DNA of 64,000 bases from Schistosoma mansoni (taxonomy: Eukaryota > Platyhelminthes > Trematoda > Strigeidida > Schistosomatidae), in assembly GCF_000237925.1 (NCBI RefSeq), contig NW_017386115.1:1-64000 (forward strand). Reading direction: 5' to 3'. Position numbers and translations under genes: made by a program. The notes beneath the pieces were generated by a model. That model had not been told where the DNA came from, made no database searches, and was given only the letters and a program-made list of their open reading frames with translations. Within the stretch, counting starts at the first letter, position 1, and each line of letters begins with the position of its first letter. This document shows positions 34,701 to 42,478 of this stretch, piece by piece.

Positions 34701-35393
34701 TAAAAAGTACTGAACAATTGTTTTCTAGGGTTTAAATGAATATGTGCTGTTGAAGTATTATAAGCTACAATGAATCAGCTGTTTTCTGGCATAGTATTAT
34801 GCGCACTGCTGAGGAGTCCCACAATAGGATGAAACGGCCGTCCAGTGCTTCCAGGTTTGTCTAACATCAATCGATTCATAATCTCAATCAAAAATAGTAG
34901 TAACTTGTACTAACTGATGGATAATCGCCAAAAAACAACCATTTGTAAGCAAATATCCCATTCATAGGAATAACTTTTTACTGCATTCCTAATGATTCAA
35001 TTAATTGCTTTGATTAATCTGAAAACAAAGCTTTAAATCAAAAAGTAATCTTAAATATCAGTTTTTTTTTAAAAAAAAGTACGTAACATATAGGAATATG
35101 ATCACGGTTAAAACTTTGTTACCTGGTAAGCATACTGATCCACATTTGATTGGATCGCAAACACATCTTTGTGATGGACCATAACTAACCCAACAATCAA
35201 TATGTTGACTACATGATTTATTTGGACAATTTACTGAATCTAATTTATTGAACTGTTTACAACGACCAAGTGGAATATTTATGAATTTGTCTGTATACAC
35301 CAATGAATGACAAGATGTAATAATAATAATAAACAAAAAAATAATTAAACTTTTATTAGTAAAGAATGTTAAATGTTGAATAATTAGATCCAT
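6008..35393 (-). CDS. lev-9-like: LEV-9-like secreted WAP + eight CCP-domain protein (10 exons)
   Basis: Ten exons: 35393-35123, 29719-29546, 24804-24604, 23811-23662, 19169-19110, 18426-18253, 15198-15114, 9547-9150, 7373-7149, 6267-6008. Every junction has GT/AG ends. All phases agree (phase 1, except exon 7 to 8, phase 2), giving 1998 nt and 665 residues plus stop. Residues 1-30 are a hydrophobic signal peptide. Residues 45-88 hold eight cysteines (45, 56, 61, 67, 77, 79, 84, 88) spaced like a WAP four-disulfide core. Eight CCP domains follow, at about 95-148, 150-214, 219-284, 289-342, 347-405, 409-502, 507-579 and 582-650. Nematode LEV-9 has the same order (one WAP, eight CCPs) and clusters levamisole acetylcholine receptors at muscle synapses. 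Function here is inferred from architecture; another multi-CCP protein remains possible. CCP7 has lost Cys2 and Cys4, and CCP3 carries an extra cysteine pair. The start is the ATG directly before the signal peptide. Confidence 0.85.
6355..6475 (+). mobile_element. Degenerate hammerhead SINE fragment
   Basis: Plus-strand 3' part of the common SINE in the last intron of the LEV-9-like gene. CACAATAG.ACGAAACG and CAGTGCTTCCAGGTTTTC are preserved, but the CTGAGGA core element is destroyed, so no ribozyme activity is expected. Confidence 0.7.
6692..6985 (+). repeat. ~280-bp interspersed repeat, copy 2
   Basis: Second copy of the unclassified repeat also at 1083-1380 and 21615-21890. It is clearly related to the third copy through ATGAAAA.GCATGAACAATG, TGGACTGATATTTGCA-type and GTGTTCTTGTTCAC motifs. 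It lies in the last intron of the LEV-9-like gene. Confidence 0.55.
8281..8657 (+). mobile_element. Foldback Sm-alpha-like hammerhead SINE, copy A2
   Basis: Nearly identical to copy A1 over ~365 bp, with only a few differences, including the first arm (AGTGGAATG for AGTAGAATG) and the last 30 bases. Same structure: minus-strand A and B boxes with a minus hammerhead segment (8306-8360), then a plus-strand segment (8449-8505) and the 3' body. The flanks differ from A1: a possible imperfect duplication TTTAGT(T/C)TA lies on both sides. This suggests an independent insertion rather than a segmental copy. It sits in the intron between exons 8 and 9 of the LEV-9-like gene. Confidence 0.85.
8971..9050 (+). 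mobile_element. 5'-truncated hammerhead SINE fragment
   Basis: Begins inside the ribozyme at CACAATAGGACGAAACGG and continues with AGTGCTTCCA and TCTAGCTTCAATAGACTC. The first half of the hammerhead is absent. It is about 100 bp from exon 8 of the LEV-9-like gene. Confidence 0.7.
9963..10150 (+). mobile_element. Degenerate LTR fragment
   Basis: Starts TGTAGTGTC and follows the LTR sequence of the element at 25650 (GTTAAGCCCATATAC, GGACAAGCCAGT, ATGAGCACATATGTGT) with many substitutions; the 3' half is lost. It is an old solo LTR remnant in the intron between exons 7 and 8 of the LEV-9-like gene. Confidence 0.65.
10586..10951 (+). mobile_element. Solo LTR
   Basis: Starts TGTAGTATC and ends GGCACTACA, as do the intact LTRs at 25650 and 27798, with internal divergence and small deletions. 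It is flanked by the 4-bp duplication GGAC on both sides. No internal region is attached, so it is a product of LTR-LTR recombination. Confidence 0.8.
11088..11480 (-). mobile_element. Full-length hammerhead SINE (ribozyme mutated)
   Basis: Reverse-strand copy with all parts: the upstream segment (..CCAGTGGAGTTCAAACC on the minus strand), tRNA-like A box and B box region, ribozyme region and 3' tail ending with AACCCCTT. The ribozyme reads CTGAGAA for CTGAGGA and ACAAAA for ACGAAA, so it should be inactive. A second short tail piece in the same orientation follows at 11493-11571. Confidence 0.75.
11493..11571 (-). mobile_element. SINE 3'-tail fragment
   Basis: Repeats the first ~75 bases of the neighbouring SINE (AGAAGGGGTTTTGTGGAG ... 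TTAGACCACCAGGGAAA) in the same orientation and then stops abruptly. It may be a truncated second insertion. Confidence 0.65.
11572..13170. other. Intronic stretch, no gene seen
   Basis: Lies in the intron between exons 7 and 8 of the LEV-9-like gene. AT-rich with no recognisable exon or element. Confidence 0.4.
13171..13235 (+). mobile_element. RTE LINE 3'-end stub
   Basis: About 60 bp resembling the last bases of the RTE element that ends at 43332, with CCTATGCTC, GAGTAACAGGCGTAAGTAA and a short GTAA-type tail. Severe 5' truncation. Confidence 0.6.
13247..13537 (+). mobile_element. 5'-truncated RTE-like LINE 3' end
   Basis: Its three frames carry the C-terminal end of an RTE-type polyprotein, seen as tracts equivalent to [12 protein letters not shown] and WRTLVNGLC in the copy at 42479-43321. 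It ends with GGTAAGTAAGTAAGTAA. Stops and frameshifts make it non-coding. Confidence 0.75.
14196..14485 (+). mobile_element. Full-length hammerhead SINE
   Basis: Plus-strand copy with upstream segment, A-box region (CAGTGGTCTAGAGGTTAAGC), a weak B box, and a ribozyme reading CTGAGGAGTCCCACAATGGG then ACGAGA. The GAAA to GAGA change breaks a conserved core position. The tail runs through CCATGGTGGTCTAGCTTTAA. It lies in the intron between exons 7 and 8 of the LEV-9-like gene. Confidence 0.8.
15715..16090 (+). repeat. Unclassified dispersed repeat, copy 1
   Basis: Shares order and sequence with 54170-54560: ATTATAAGCTT(T/C)ATTTTGACC, a TATATAAAC block, then TGTTCTGGACTC.ACTGGCTGGG and ACCAATAAG. 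A short piece of the same block appears near 24285-24370. The TATATAAAC followed by a GC-rich tract could be an LTR promoter, but no partner LTR or coding region is seen. Confidence 0.5.
16655..16950. mobile_element. Merlin-type MITE
   Basis: About 290 bp bounded by inverted ends. The left end is GGCGAGACGATAATTTATGG; the right end, CCATAAATTATAATCTCAC, is nearly its reverse complement. The ends match those of the Merlin element that follows at 16985. It has no coding sequence and is best read as a non-autonomous Merlin derivative. Confidence 0.65.
17124..17429 (+). pseudogene. Merlin transposase, N-terminal fragment
   Basis: A 101-residue frame starting at an ATG. It has a zinc-ribbon pattern (C..C before residue 22, then CNSCWRKK) followed by TRVGTFFVRSRLRLRQI, the signature that precedes the catalytic domain in ISXO2/Merlin transposases. 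It ends just after the helix-turn-helix-like part, with the DDE-type core missing. The remaining C-terminal piece is in another frame 28 bases downstream. Confidence 0.75.
17458..17622 (+). pseudogene. Merlin transposase, C-terminal fragment
   Basis: Fifty-four codons in frame up to TAA. The segment MWPRLKEYLWPYHGSR then LDEFLYR matches the end of Merlin/ISXO2 transposases, where the last acidic catalytic residue sits in a LDEF(L/M)(W/Y)R motif. The middle of the protein is deleted. Confidence 0.7.
17698..17994 (+). mobile_element. Foldback hammerhead SINE inside Merlin
   Basis: Flanked by the perfect 11-bp duplication GAGTAATATTT (17687-17697 and 17995-18005). The left arm, about 17698-17779, is the inverted 3' half of the SINE. 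The right side is a normal plus-strand B box (GGGTTCGAATC), ribozyme and tail. The two arms match with one mismatch over ~78 bases, so a transcript would fold into a long hairpin. Confidence 0.9.
17860..17905 (+). ncRNA. Hammerhead ribozyme, intact core
   Basis: Stem I GCACTG pairs with CAGTGT. Core CTGAGGA, stem II GTCC/GGAC with loop CATAATA, GAAA, very short stem III in CGGCCG, and cleavage expected after GTC. All conserved core bases are present. The minimal stem III is typical of schistosome SINE hammerheads, which may work as dimers (established for the family, not shown here). Confidence 0.85.
19869..19915. repeat. (AT)n microsatellite
   Basis: About 23 uninterrupted AT units in the intron between exons 4 and 5 of the LEV-9-like gene. 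Confidence 0.95.
20249..20487 (-). mobile_element. Sm-alpha-like hammerhead SINE, copy A3
   Basis: Single-orientation copy of the family seen as foldbacks at 4025 and 8281. It runs on the minus strand from about 20487 (damaged promoter end) through the ribozyme to the 3' end at CACTTGGTATTGTTCATTTG. Divergence from A1/A2 in the 3' body is ~15% by eye, so it is an older insertion. It lies in the intron between exons 4 and 5 of the LEV-9-like gene, in the sense direction. Confidence 0.85.
20402..20455 (-). ncRNA. Sm-alpha hammerhead ribozyme, near-intact
   Basis: On the minus strand: stem I ATCCAG pairing with CTGGAT, core CTGACGA, stem II GCCC/GGAC (one mismatch), GAAA, minimal stem III, cleavage triplet GTC. 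All conserved core nucleotides are kept. Its strand is that of the host gene, so it would be present in the pre-mRNA. Confidence 0.8.
21242..21600 (+). pseudogene. LINE reverse-transcriptase C-terminal fragment
   Basis: An open frame with LRWLDHVLRMPEHRLPRRA, then KTWHQSLKSL and LSHVGRCRLLGWGPRD. This is the post-RT C-terminal region of the non-LTR family also found at 47745-48440, 49370-50885 and 54560-55230. Upstream sequence is frameshifted and no RT core is present. It lies in the intron between exons 4 and 5 of the LEV-9-like gene. Confidence 0.75.
21615..21890 (+). repeat. ~280-bp interspersed repeat, copy 3
   Basis: The least diverged copy of the unclassified repeat at 1083 and 6692. 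It begins directly after the LINE fragment ending near 21600, so a link with a LINE 3' end is possible, although the other two copies lack LINE sequence. Confidence 0.55.
22274..22654 (+). pseudogene. Penelope-like element GIY-YIG endonuclease fragment
   Basis: The 126-residue frame starts within the GIY-YIG domain. CIYQFDCSCGTSYIGRSSRN (residues ~6-25) holds the paired cysteines and SYIGR, followed by FRAREH at residues 28-33 and HLVQTGH at ~52-58. This combination is the C-terminal endonuclease of Penelope-like retroelements. The reverse transcriptase that should precede it is absent, so this is a 5'-truncated remnant. A (TTA)n run follows at 22748. It sits in the intron between exons 4 and 5 of the LEV-9-like gene, on the opposite strand. 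Confidence 0.8.
22748..22790. repeat. (TTA)n microsatellite
   Basis: About 14 trinucleotide units shortly downstream of the Penelope-like fragment. Confidence 0.9.
25650..26098 (+). repeat. 5' LTR
   Basis: 449 bp. Contains GACTATAAATG, which could act as a TATA box, and AATAAACTGT in the last quarter, which could act as a polyadenylation signal. Same sequence as 27798-28246. Confidence 0.9.
26096..26275 (+). repeat. Five-unit 36-bp tandem repeat after the 5' LTR
   Basis: Five head-to-tail units of about 36 bp, each of the form ACAGAATTGGA..CCTCGCC followed by .ACGAGCACGACGC. The first unit starts in the last three bases of the LTR, so the array covers the place where the primer-binding site should be. 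Long reverse-strand frames here are a by-product of the repeat. Confidence 0.85.
27798..28246 (+). repeat. 3' LTR
   Basis: 449 bp, identical by eye to 25650-26098; followed by ATAT, the second copy of the target-site duplication. Confidence 0.9.
28705..28925 (-). mobile_element. Old degenerate hammerhead SINE
   Basis: Reverse-strand copy recognisable by AAGTTAGACTACCACTGAAAA, a mutated ribozyme block and a tRNA-like region. Core elements are lost. In the intron between exons 2 and 3 of the LEV-9-like gene. Confidence 0.6.
29747..32780. other. Intron 1 of the LEV-9-like gene, no other gene seen
   Basis: About 3 kb of AT-rich sequence with no open frame of note, no recognisable element and no splice-bounded exon that fits. 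Confidence 0.4.
32790..33125 (-). mobile_element. Full-length hammerhead SINE (ribozyme degenerate)
   Basis: Reverse-strand copy with the 5' segment (CTGAACTTCACAGG type), A and B box region (GGTCCTGGGTTCGAAT on the minus strand) and 3' tail. The ribozyme core reads CTGAGTG and stem II is broken. In intron 1 of the LEV-9-like gene. Confidence 0.8.
34799..34885 (+). mobile_element. Hammerhead SINE fragment
   Basis: Short plus-strand copy that holds little more than the ribozyme and the start of the tail (CAGTGCTTCCAGGTTTGTC). In intron 1 of the LEV-9-like gene, 240 bp from exon 1. Confidence 0.8.
34803..34848 (+). ncRNA. Hammerhead ribozyme, intact core
   Basis: Stem I GCACTG/CAGTGC is perfect. 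Core CTGAGGA, stem II GTCC/GGAT (one G-U pair), GAAA and CGGCCGTC with cleavage after GTC. All core bases are present. It is antisense to the host gene. Confidence 0.8.
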
Positions 35394-35737
35394 TTCATAT
35401 CTTTCTTTGAATGTATAAGAGTTTTTCAACCGGTTAATTTCGAAAAACGACCAAATCAAATCAAATACATTATTGTATTTACTCTAACATTCATTCAGAC
35501 TAGATTGGTTAAACATTTACAACCAATCAATGTATGATTGTGTCTAGCTTCAATATGATTTATTTTTTTCTAGCTAACTAAAACTGTTTCCTGTTTTTTT
35601 TATATTTTATGGTTACATTGTTAATATCCTTTAGTTACTGGGATGATATATTGAGAAAAAATGTAAATGAAAGTGTAGATTTGAAATGCTGTAAAGTGAA
35701 AAACAATTTCATAATAGTATGCAGTTGTGGAGAATGT

Positions 35738-35900
35738 CGAGTTTTAATAGAGATCATGAATCGATCAATATTAAAACACTTATGAAAACCTGGAAGCACT
35801 GGACGGCTGTTTCATCCTTGTATGGGATTCCTTAACAGTGCACATCCGCAATCCTGTGCACGGGTTTCGAACCCATAACCTACAGTCCTTCTTGGTTTGT
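35738..35900 (-). mobile_element. Degenerate hammerhead SINE
   Basis: Reverse-strand copy ~300 bp upstream of the LEV-9-like start codon. AAAACCTGGAAGCACTGGAC and a B-box-like GGGTTTCGAACCC survive; the ribozyme core does not. Confidence 0.65.
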
Positions 35901-38150
35901 TTTATTTTCGCCTATATCTAAAGTAAAAATTAAATAATTGACTCTGCATGCTTGCCTTTAACAACGTTTTTCGGAAGATTTCTATTCATTGTCAAACAGG
36001 CGATTAAATTGTAATGTTTTTAAAACTGCCGATTGAACTCGCACAGTTACTGGTGAAATTTTTTTGCACATCTATTTACATTAGTTCGTTTTTTATGTTA
36101 TTGGTATTAATATTACCTTGTGTCTTGATTTCGAATTTCATCCAGACAAACCCTAGATACCAAGTTACATATAGATAAAAGAATATAAAATCGTTACACA
36201 TATACGAAACAAAACTAACAGTGGCATTTCTGAGGATCAATGAGGTACCGTAAGAAAAGTATACTACACAGACATCGTAGATTATAAATGATTTATCTGA
36301 TACTTCAAGCATACAAACTGTTTGCTATTGTTTTAGCAATTAAAGGTTGTTGAAACAGGAAAACAAATTTGATTTAAGGTCAATTTTATACATTCTTGTT
36401 ATTTACAGTACCTAATTATTGATTTAAAACAACCAATAGATTTTCTTTAGAAAAACTGGATAATTGTGTTTGTACTGACATATGACATGAGTAAAATGTA
36501 GTTACGTAAATGGAAGCTGAGTGTACCTGACTTATTACCTAATTAGACGTTGTATGTTTACTAAAACGTTCCTTTGTCATGTAAACCAAGAGGGCTAATC
36601 ATAATTCTATGGTTGTTTAAGGTTGCAAAATTTCAGTTTTTATTGAGATGTAAAATTTGTCGCATAATAACATATTTTACGAAATATTTTAATTGTTTGA
36701 AATGTATTTGGATAGTACTAGTGAAATTATACAGTGTGAGATCACCTATTTGGTCTCATTCATAAAACTATGGATAAGAATTCAGTTGAACAAATATTGA
36801 AGTACTGGATTAAACGAACTTTAAAGATACTGAAGTATTTCATTCAGCATAATAATAAATTTAGTTTATTACCATTGCACGCTTTTATTTGTACACAGGT
36901 GATTGGATTAAGTTTAATAAGTCAGTATTGACAATTGATCAAAAGTCTGTCATAGGAAGCAGTTAGTTAGATCTCTAAAGAAATTAAGAAAGCTAAAGCC
37001 AAAAAATACAATATATCATAAACAATTTCATCAGAACACATTGATTCTTACTTGTATAATGATGAAGAGAGAGTTTAATTCAGCCTGACATAGTGATTAT
37101 TGTTGTAGTTAAAACTACAGTAAAAGCTATGGAACATAATGAACCAAACAAAATCATTTTTATGTTCTTGTTATAAATTTTTCTTACTACATACAACCCA
37201 GTATTCTTGGACACCGATTCACACGACAACTCCTCAAATCAAAACACCGTTGAACAGGAAGAAATCATATTCCAAATAACAAAAATGGATGGAAGTAAGA
37301 AGCACAATAAGAAAAACGTCAGTATATTTATAGTTTTTACATAAGAAGATTCTAGAGTGTTCTCTAAGTATCGACTAGAGCTGATAGAATAAAAATGAAG
37401 TCAATCAGTCTGCTCCAACGCAATCATGTATGGAACATATTTTAATCCAATCTACGTCATGCTAACAGTTCTGTATTCATCTATCGTAACAAAAGCACCA
37501 CACTGTGGATTTTGTGTGAAACATTAAAGTTTGCTAGAAAAATCCACTAATTTACCTTTTTATGTTTTTGTTGTTTAGAAAAATCAATGCAAAAACTATC
37601 CATATGAAATTTTTTCGATTCAACTAGTTAATTGGGTTTTTTTAATTTTTTTATTTAAATGTAATTTTCAAATGATAAATAAGAATTTTTTTATTTTTTC
37701 CGTTTCATTTAACTATTAGATTTAATCTATTTTACCGTAAACCAACAAAAATATGAACCTTTAACTTACATTAAAATTAGATTAAATTTTGAGGTCACAA
37801 AAAAATCATCCAAAAAAACCCTTTCATAGAATGAAATGAACATTGGTAATGAGAGCAATCAAGTATTATAAATTTAATGGACAGTTTTCAGTATTGTTCA
37901 TTAGATTGATTCATTTTTGACTAATACAATAATCTAATAGGAAAAGATGAAGTTATTGTGAATAGAAACATTTACCACTCAAAACATACAGGAAAACATA
38001 ATGAATAATAATAAATAGAGAAAAAATGAAAAACATCTCAATTATGTATATATGTACATATAAACACTAATGCACATATGAACAAGAAAGATAAATAAAA
38101 GGGACAGTCAAGTAAGAAAAATAAAAGTCATGTCAGGGTTAGGATTGGTG
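35901..38150. other. Intergenic, no gene seen
   Basis: About 2.2 kb between the 5' end of the LEV-9-like gene and the CR1-like LINE. Very AT-rich, with poly-T and poly-A runs near 37600-37800. No exon or repeat of this window recognised; the promoter of the LEV-9-like gene may lie at its left edge. Confidence 0.4.
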
Positions 38151-39174
38151 TTTAGTGTTCAGTCCTTAATGATAAGGATAGAAGGTCTATTGAACTATTT
38201 TAATCCTTGCGGTTTTTAACATAGTAGAGGTTCAATTTCGTTTTGAATATATCAAAAGAAGGTGTTGATGTTACATGTTCTGATAGAGAATTCTAGTACT
38301 CGGTGAGAGAAACGAAACTCCAGATGTAGACGATTCGATCTCGTTTTTTGAACTTCCTTCGAATGTCTTCTCAGATGATTAGTCTTAGACGTAAGGAAAA
38401 GTTAAGAAATATTTATACTAAGGTCATCATTCAGTGTATGATAAGCCAATATTAGATCACCCCTTATTCTACTGTAAGACAAGGGTGACTCACTCTGTCA
38501 TCATAAGACGAGCCAGAGAGACGTTTTACCATTTTAGTCCCTTGTCGTTAACCTCGTTCCAGTATACCCGCCTCATACTTGAAACGAGAACTCTTTGCTT
38601 GAGTCACATATTCCAGATGCGGTCACACAAATGTCGGTCATAATAATCTAAATATTTCTTCGTCTATGTATTGAAAAGACCTATGAATAACCTAAAATTC
38701 CATGCAGCCTATTGCAGCAGCAGCAGTCTCTCAGTTACTCGTAGTTTTGAGATCACTGCTTATTATGACTCGTAAATTTTCATAGTCCATTACTTTGAGT
38801 AACACAAATCGATGTACTACGAATCATCATAGTTATTTAATTGGATCACCACACTCTTGTTAGTATTCATTTGTAGTGACTATCCGTCTATCCATGTCAC
38901 CAATGAGTTGAGATCATCTTGTAATGCTATTCTATCTGAAATACTGCATATGGGTCTCTAAAACTTTATGTCATCGGCGAAGAGTAGAACGGATGACTTT
39001 GCTGCGATTGGTTGTTCATTTACATGGGGGGACTTGGGGGACTCCACCTTTTACAGATTATCACGATGAGAGAGCTCCATTTATCCTTACCTTTTGTCTG
39101 CTTTCGTGGAAAAAGTCACTAATCGAGTCTATGACCTTATGATGAATTCCAAAACCTTTCAGTTTTAATTTAAG

Positions 39175-39718
39175 TCACTTATGGGAGACCCTATCAAAAG
39201 CTTTACTTAGATCTATGAAAATGACATCTACAGGAATATGTTGATATTTTGCTTCAGCCCGATCTTCCCTTGCAATGCGAAAATTTGTCAAGCGTGAAAT
39301 GTCTTTCCGAAAACCATGATGTTCCCTGAATATATAATTATGCAGTTCCACATAGTTTATAACAGCCACCGGAATAATTTTTTCATCAGTTTTACAGCTG
39401 CACTAGTTAGGCAAATAGGTCGATAGTTATTAAATAAATCTCTACTTCCAGCCTTATACACCAGACTAATTATCGAGTCTTTCCAGTCTCTTGGAAATTC
39501 GAACGGAATCAGAGACATATCAAACAGTACCACTAGAGGTTCAGCAACTACATCTGATAGGGCTTTCATAATCCTAGGATGAGTACCATCAGGCCCACTG
39601 AATTTATCAGGATGGAGATGTTGAAGTAATATTAAGACGTTACCTTTCTCAATAACTACAGGGTCCATCAACAAGCTGCCAAAATTACAATGAATCGTTG
39701 ATCGTTCCTCATTACTGA
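39175..39718 (-). pseudogene. CR1-like reverse transcriptase fragment
   Basis: Two overlapping frames carry SGPDGTHPRIMK, DWKDSIISLVYKAGSR and NYRPICLTSA, then in the next frame FIDLSKAFDRVSH with the first catalytic Asp of the RT. The frame changes near 39360, and the N gap cuts the N-terminal side. It is not functional. Confidence 0.8.
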
Positions 39719-39918
39719 NNNNNNNNNNNNNNNNNNNNNNNNNNNNNNNNNNNNNNNNNNNNNNNNNNNNNNNNNNNNNNNNNNNNNNNNNNNNNNNNNN
39801 NNNNNNNNNNNNNNNNNNNNNNNNNNNNNNNNNNNNNNNNNNNNNNNNNNNNNNNNNNNNNNNNNNNNNNNNNNNNNNNNNNNNNNNNNNNNNNNNNNNN
39901 NNNNNNNNNNNNNNNNNN
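39719..39918. other. Assembly gap (200 N)
   Basis: A run of N of exactly 200 bases within the CR1-like element. The length is probably a placeholder, so distances across it are unreliable. Confidence 0.99.
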
Positions 39919-40612
39919 AGCAGCGAACTTCTGAATGGCTGATATGTTAGCTCTCCATACATCTGGGCGAGGCCTAACCTGATCGTATATCATGTTACTA
40001 GCTCTAAACGTGAATGCACTTCACTAACGGTGGAGGAATATTTAGATTGGCATTATCCTAAGTCGCATTAGTGATTAGCAAGTCCAACAGAGATGAACCT
40101 TGGTTTACACCAAAACCTGTGGGTTGTGATACATTCTGCACTAAAGCATGCTCCAATACCGTTATCAGGAGCCTACTATCAAAGAAGTCTATAGATCGTC
40201 TCATGTTCATCTCAATCCAACTAATACCAGGTGCACTAGTTTCCTAACATCAAGCATCTGTTATTTGCACTACATAGCTGAATGTGTTCTAAAATAAAGT
40301 CATCTGCTAAACAGATTGGGCTGCGATAGATGACACCAACAGTGAGCTCGCAGCTACTGACTTCACAAGTTCCACTGTCATGGGATTCGCAAACAAAGGA
40401 GCGGACATTTAAATTATTGGCTATGTATAAAAAGTTAACTCCGCCTGTAGCTCTTCTAGAGTTACTGCCGGTCCCACGCCCGGGTAAAGGAGGAGGGTTG
40501 GATATGAGGTCAGCAAACCGATCCCGTAGAAGACGATTTTGCCATAAGAAAGCCGATCAGATTAAACAAATTAAACTGTTTAAGATCTGCCCTGGGATTT
40601 AAAGGAAGAATT

Positions 40613-41162
40613 ATGACGCCTCATAATGAAAGCCGAGATTCTTCTGAAGTCACGATGCCGAAGCCCCTTCTAACAACCAGAACAAAAGTTTTCATAGGTA
40701 CATGGAACGTCCGGACAATGTGGGAGACCGGGAAAACTAGCCAAATAGCAATGGAAATGAAAATATACGAATTGGCAGTATTTGGAACCAGTGAAACCCA
40801 TTGGACCCAAGCTGGATAGCAAAAGCCACATACGGGAGAGAAGCTACTGTACTTTGGACACGAAGAGGAAAATGCTCTACATAATCAGGCAGTTGTTCTA
40901 ATGCTGTTCAGAGAAGCACAGAATGCACCTGCAGGATGGGAGAGGAGGTGATATAGCTTCAGATCACTACCTGGTTGTGACCAAGATAAAACTGAAGCTA
41001 AAGAAACACTGGAAAATTGGGAAAACATCATTACAAAGGTTCAATACACCCTCCATTGGAGATACTAACAAACCCAACGATATCAAGATAACTCTCAAAA
41101 ACAGGTTCCGAGCATTACAGAATCTACTGAAGAAACAAGAAACTGCGATGTATGACGACTAG
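40613..41162 (+). pseudogene. RTE-like AP endonuclease remnant
   Basis: Two frames. The first holds TKVFIGTWNVRTMWETGK and FGTSETHWTQAG, the N-terminal endonuclease motifs with the Asn and Glu active-site positions. The second holds DIASDHYLV, the SDH motif near the end of the domain. About 100 residues between them are missing or out of frame. Confidence 0.75.
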
Positions 41163-41243
41163 AAAGATATCAGAGAGACATTAACTTCGACGTGTCAGGA
41201 GATCCCGGGCCGCAAAAAACATTAACATAAGGAATGGATCTCT

Positions 41244-42343
41244 ATGGAAACCCTTCACAAGACTCAAGAGAGAGAGAGCAATATGACAGCAATTAACAAA
41301 AGTCGAACACGAGCAGAGAAAATCAAGGCACAAGCATGGAGAGATAGTAAATCGGAGAGACCAGTCAAATACAAAGAAGGAAAGACAACCATAGAGATTC
41401 AAGAACAAAGGAAAACATGTGTAGAATACTTCGAGGAACTACTGAATAGACCCGCCCCATCGAATACTCCGGACATCGAAGCAACACACACAAACCTTCC
41501 TGTTGATGTCACTCCACCATTGACTGAGGAAATCAAGATGGCCATCCGACAAATCAAGAGCGGGAAAGCGGCAGGACCTGACAATATACCAGCTGAAGCA
41601 CTAAAGTCAGACATTGAAGTAACTGACAACATACTTCACCTTCTATTCAAGAAGATTTGGGAGGAAGAACTAGTGCCGACGGACTGTAAGGAAGGACACC
41701 TCATCAAGATACCAAAGAAAGGAGATCTGAGCAAATATGAGAATTACAGAGGCATCACACTGTTGTCAGTACCAGGAAACGTTTTCAATAGAGTATTGCT
41801 AAACCGGGTGAAAGACAAAGTAGACGCTTAACTTCGACATCAGCAGGCTGGATTCAATAAGGATCGGTCGTGCGCAGACCAGACTGCGAAACTATAGATC
41901 ATCTTCGGTACAGTCAACTTCATTGATTATGAACAGTCGTTCGACAGCGTAGATAAGAGGACGGTACTGAACCTCCTTCGACACTATAGTGCGAGTCACC
42001 GAGAAGAAAATCAAACGTCATATGGAATTCACATGAATGGAGGACAGCTGACGGATGTATTTGAAGTGAGGACCGGAGTCACACAAGGCTGCTCACGTCC
42101 CCATTTCTCTTTCTTCTAGTGGTTGACTGGATTATGAAGACCTCGATATCTGAGGGGAAGCACGGAATACAATGGACATCTCAGAATCAATTAGACGATT
42201 TGGGCTTCATATATGACTTAGCCCACCTATGCCATACACACGAACATATACAGACGAGGACAACTAATATAGCAGTAGCCCCTGCATCAATAGACCTTGA
42301 AGTATACGACGGATATTCTAGTTTTACAACTAGCAACCAGTAG
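41244..42343 (+). pseudogene. RTE-like reverse transcriptase remnant
   Basis: A 195-residue frame with KMAIRQIKSGKAAGPDNIPA and ENYRGITLLSVPGNVFNRVL, the usual start of an RTE RT, ends at a stop at 41831. Later motifs continue in other frames (RTGVTQGC near 42075). The catalytic box near 42200 reads GFIYDLAH where the family has a FADD-type motif, so the enzyme is dead. Confidence 0.8.
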
Positions 42344-42478
42344 TATCTTCTATAATCGATTGTTCCTGGCCAGAGGAAATCAGAAGTCAGACGAGAAGAG
42401 GTAGGAAAGATATATTTGATACGTTACCAATATATCGAGGAACCTTTACTATGAGCTGGCTATAGAAACGTAGGAGCA

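Larger units (their letters stand above)
38160..40435 (-). mobile_element. CR1-like LINE, 3' part
   Basis: Reverse-strand non-LTR element. From high to low coordinates it carries the end of the AP endonuclease (ELTVGVIYRSP near 40330), the N-terminal RT block (39357-39718), RT motif FIDLSKAFDRVSH (39175-39369) and the C-terminal region with RGDLI near 38450. Stops and frameshifts are frequent, and 39719-39918 is unsequenced. The 5' part resumes at 43333, on the far side of an RTE insertion. Confidence 0.8.
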
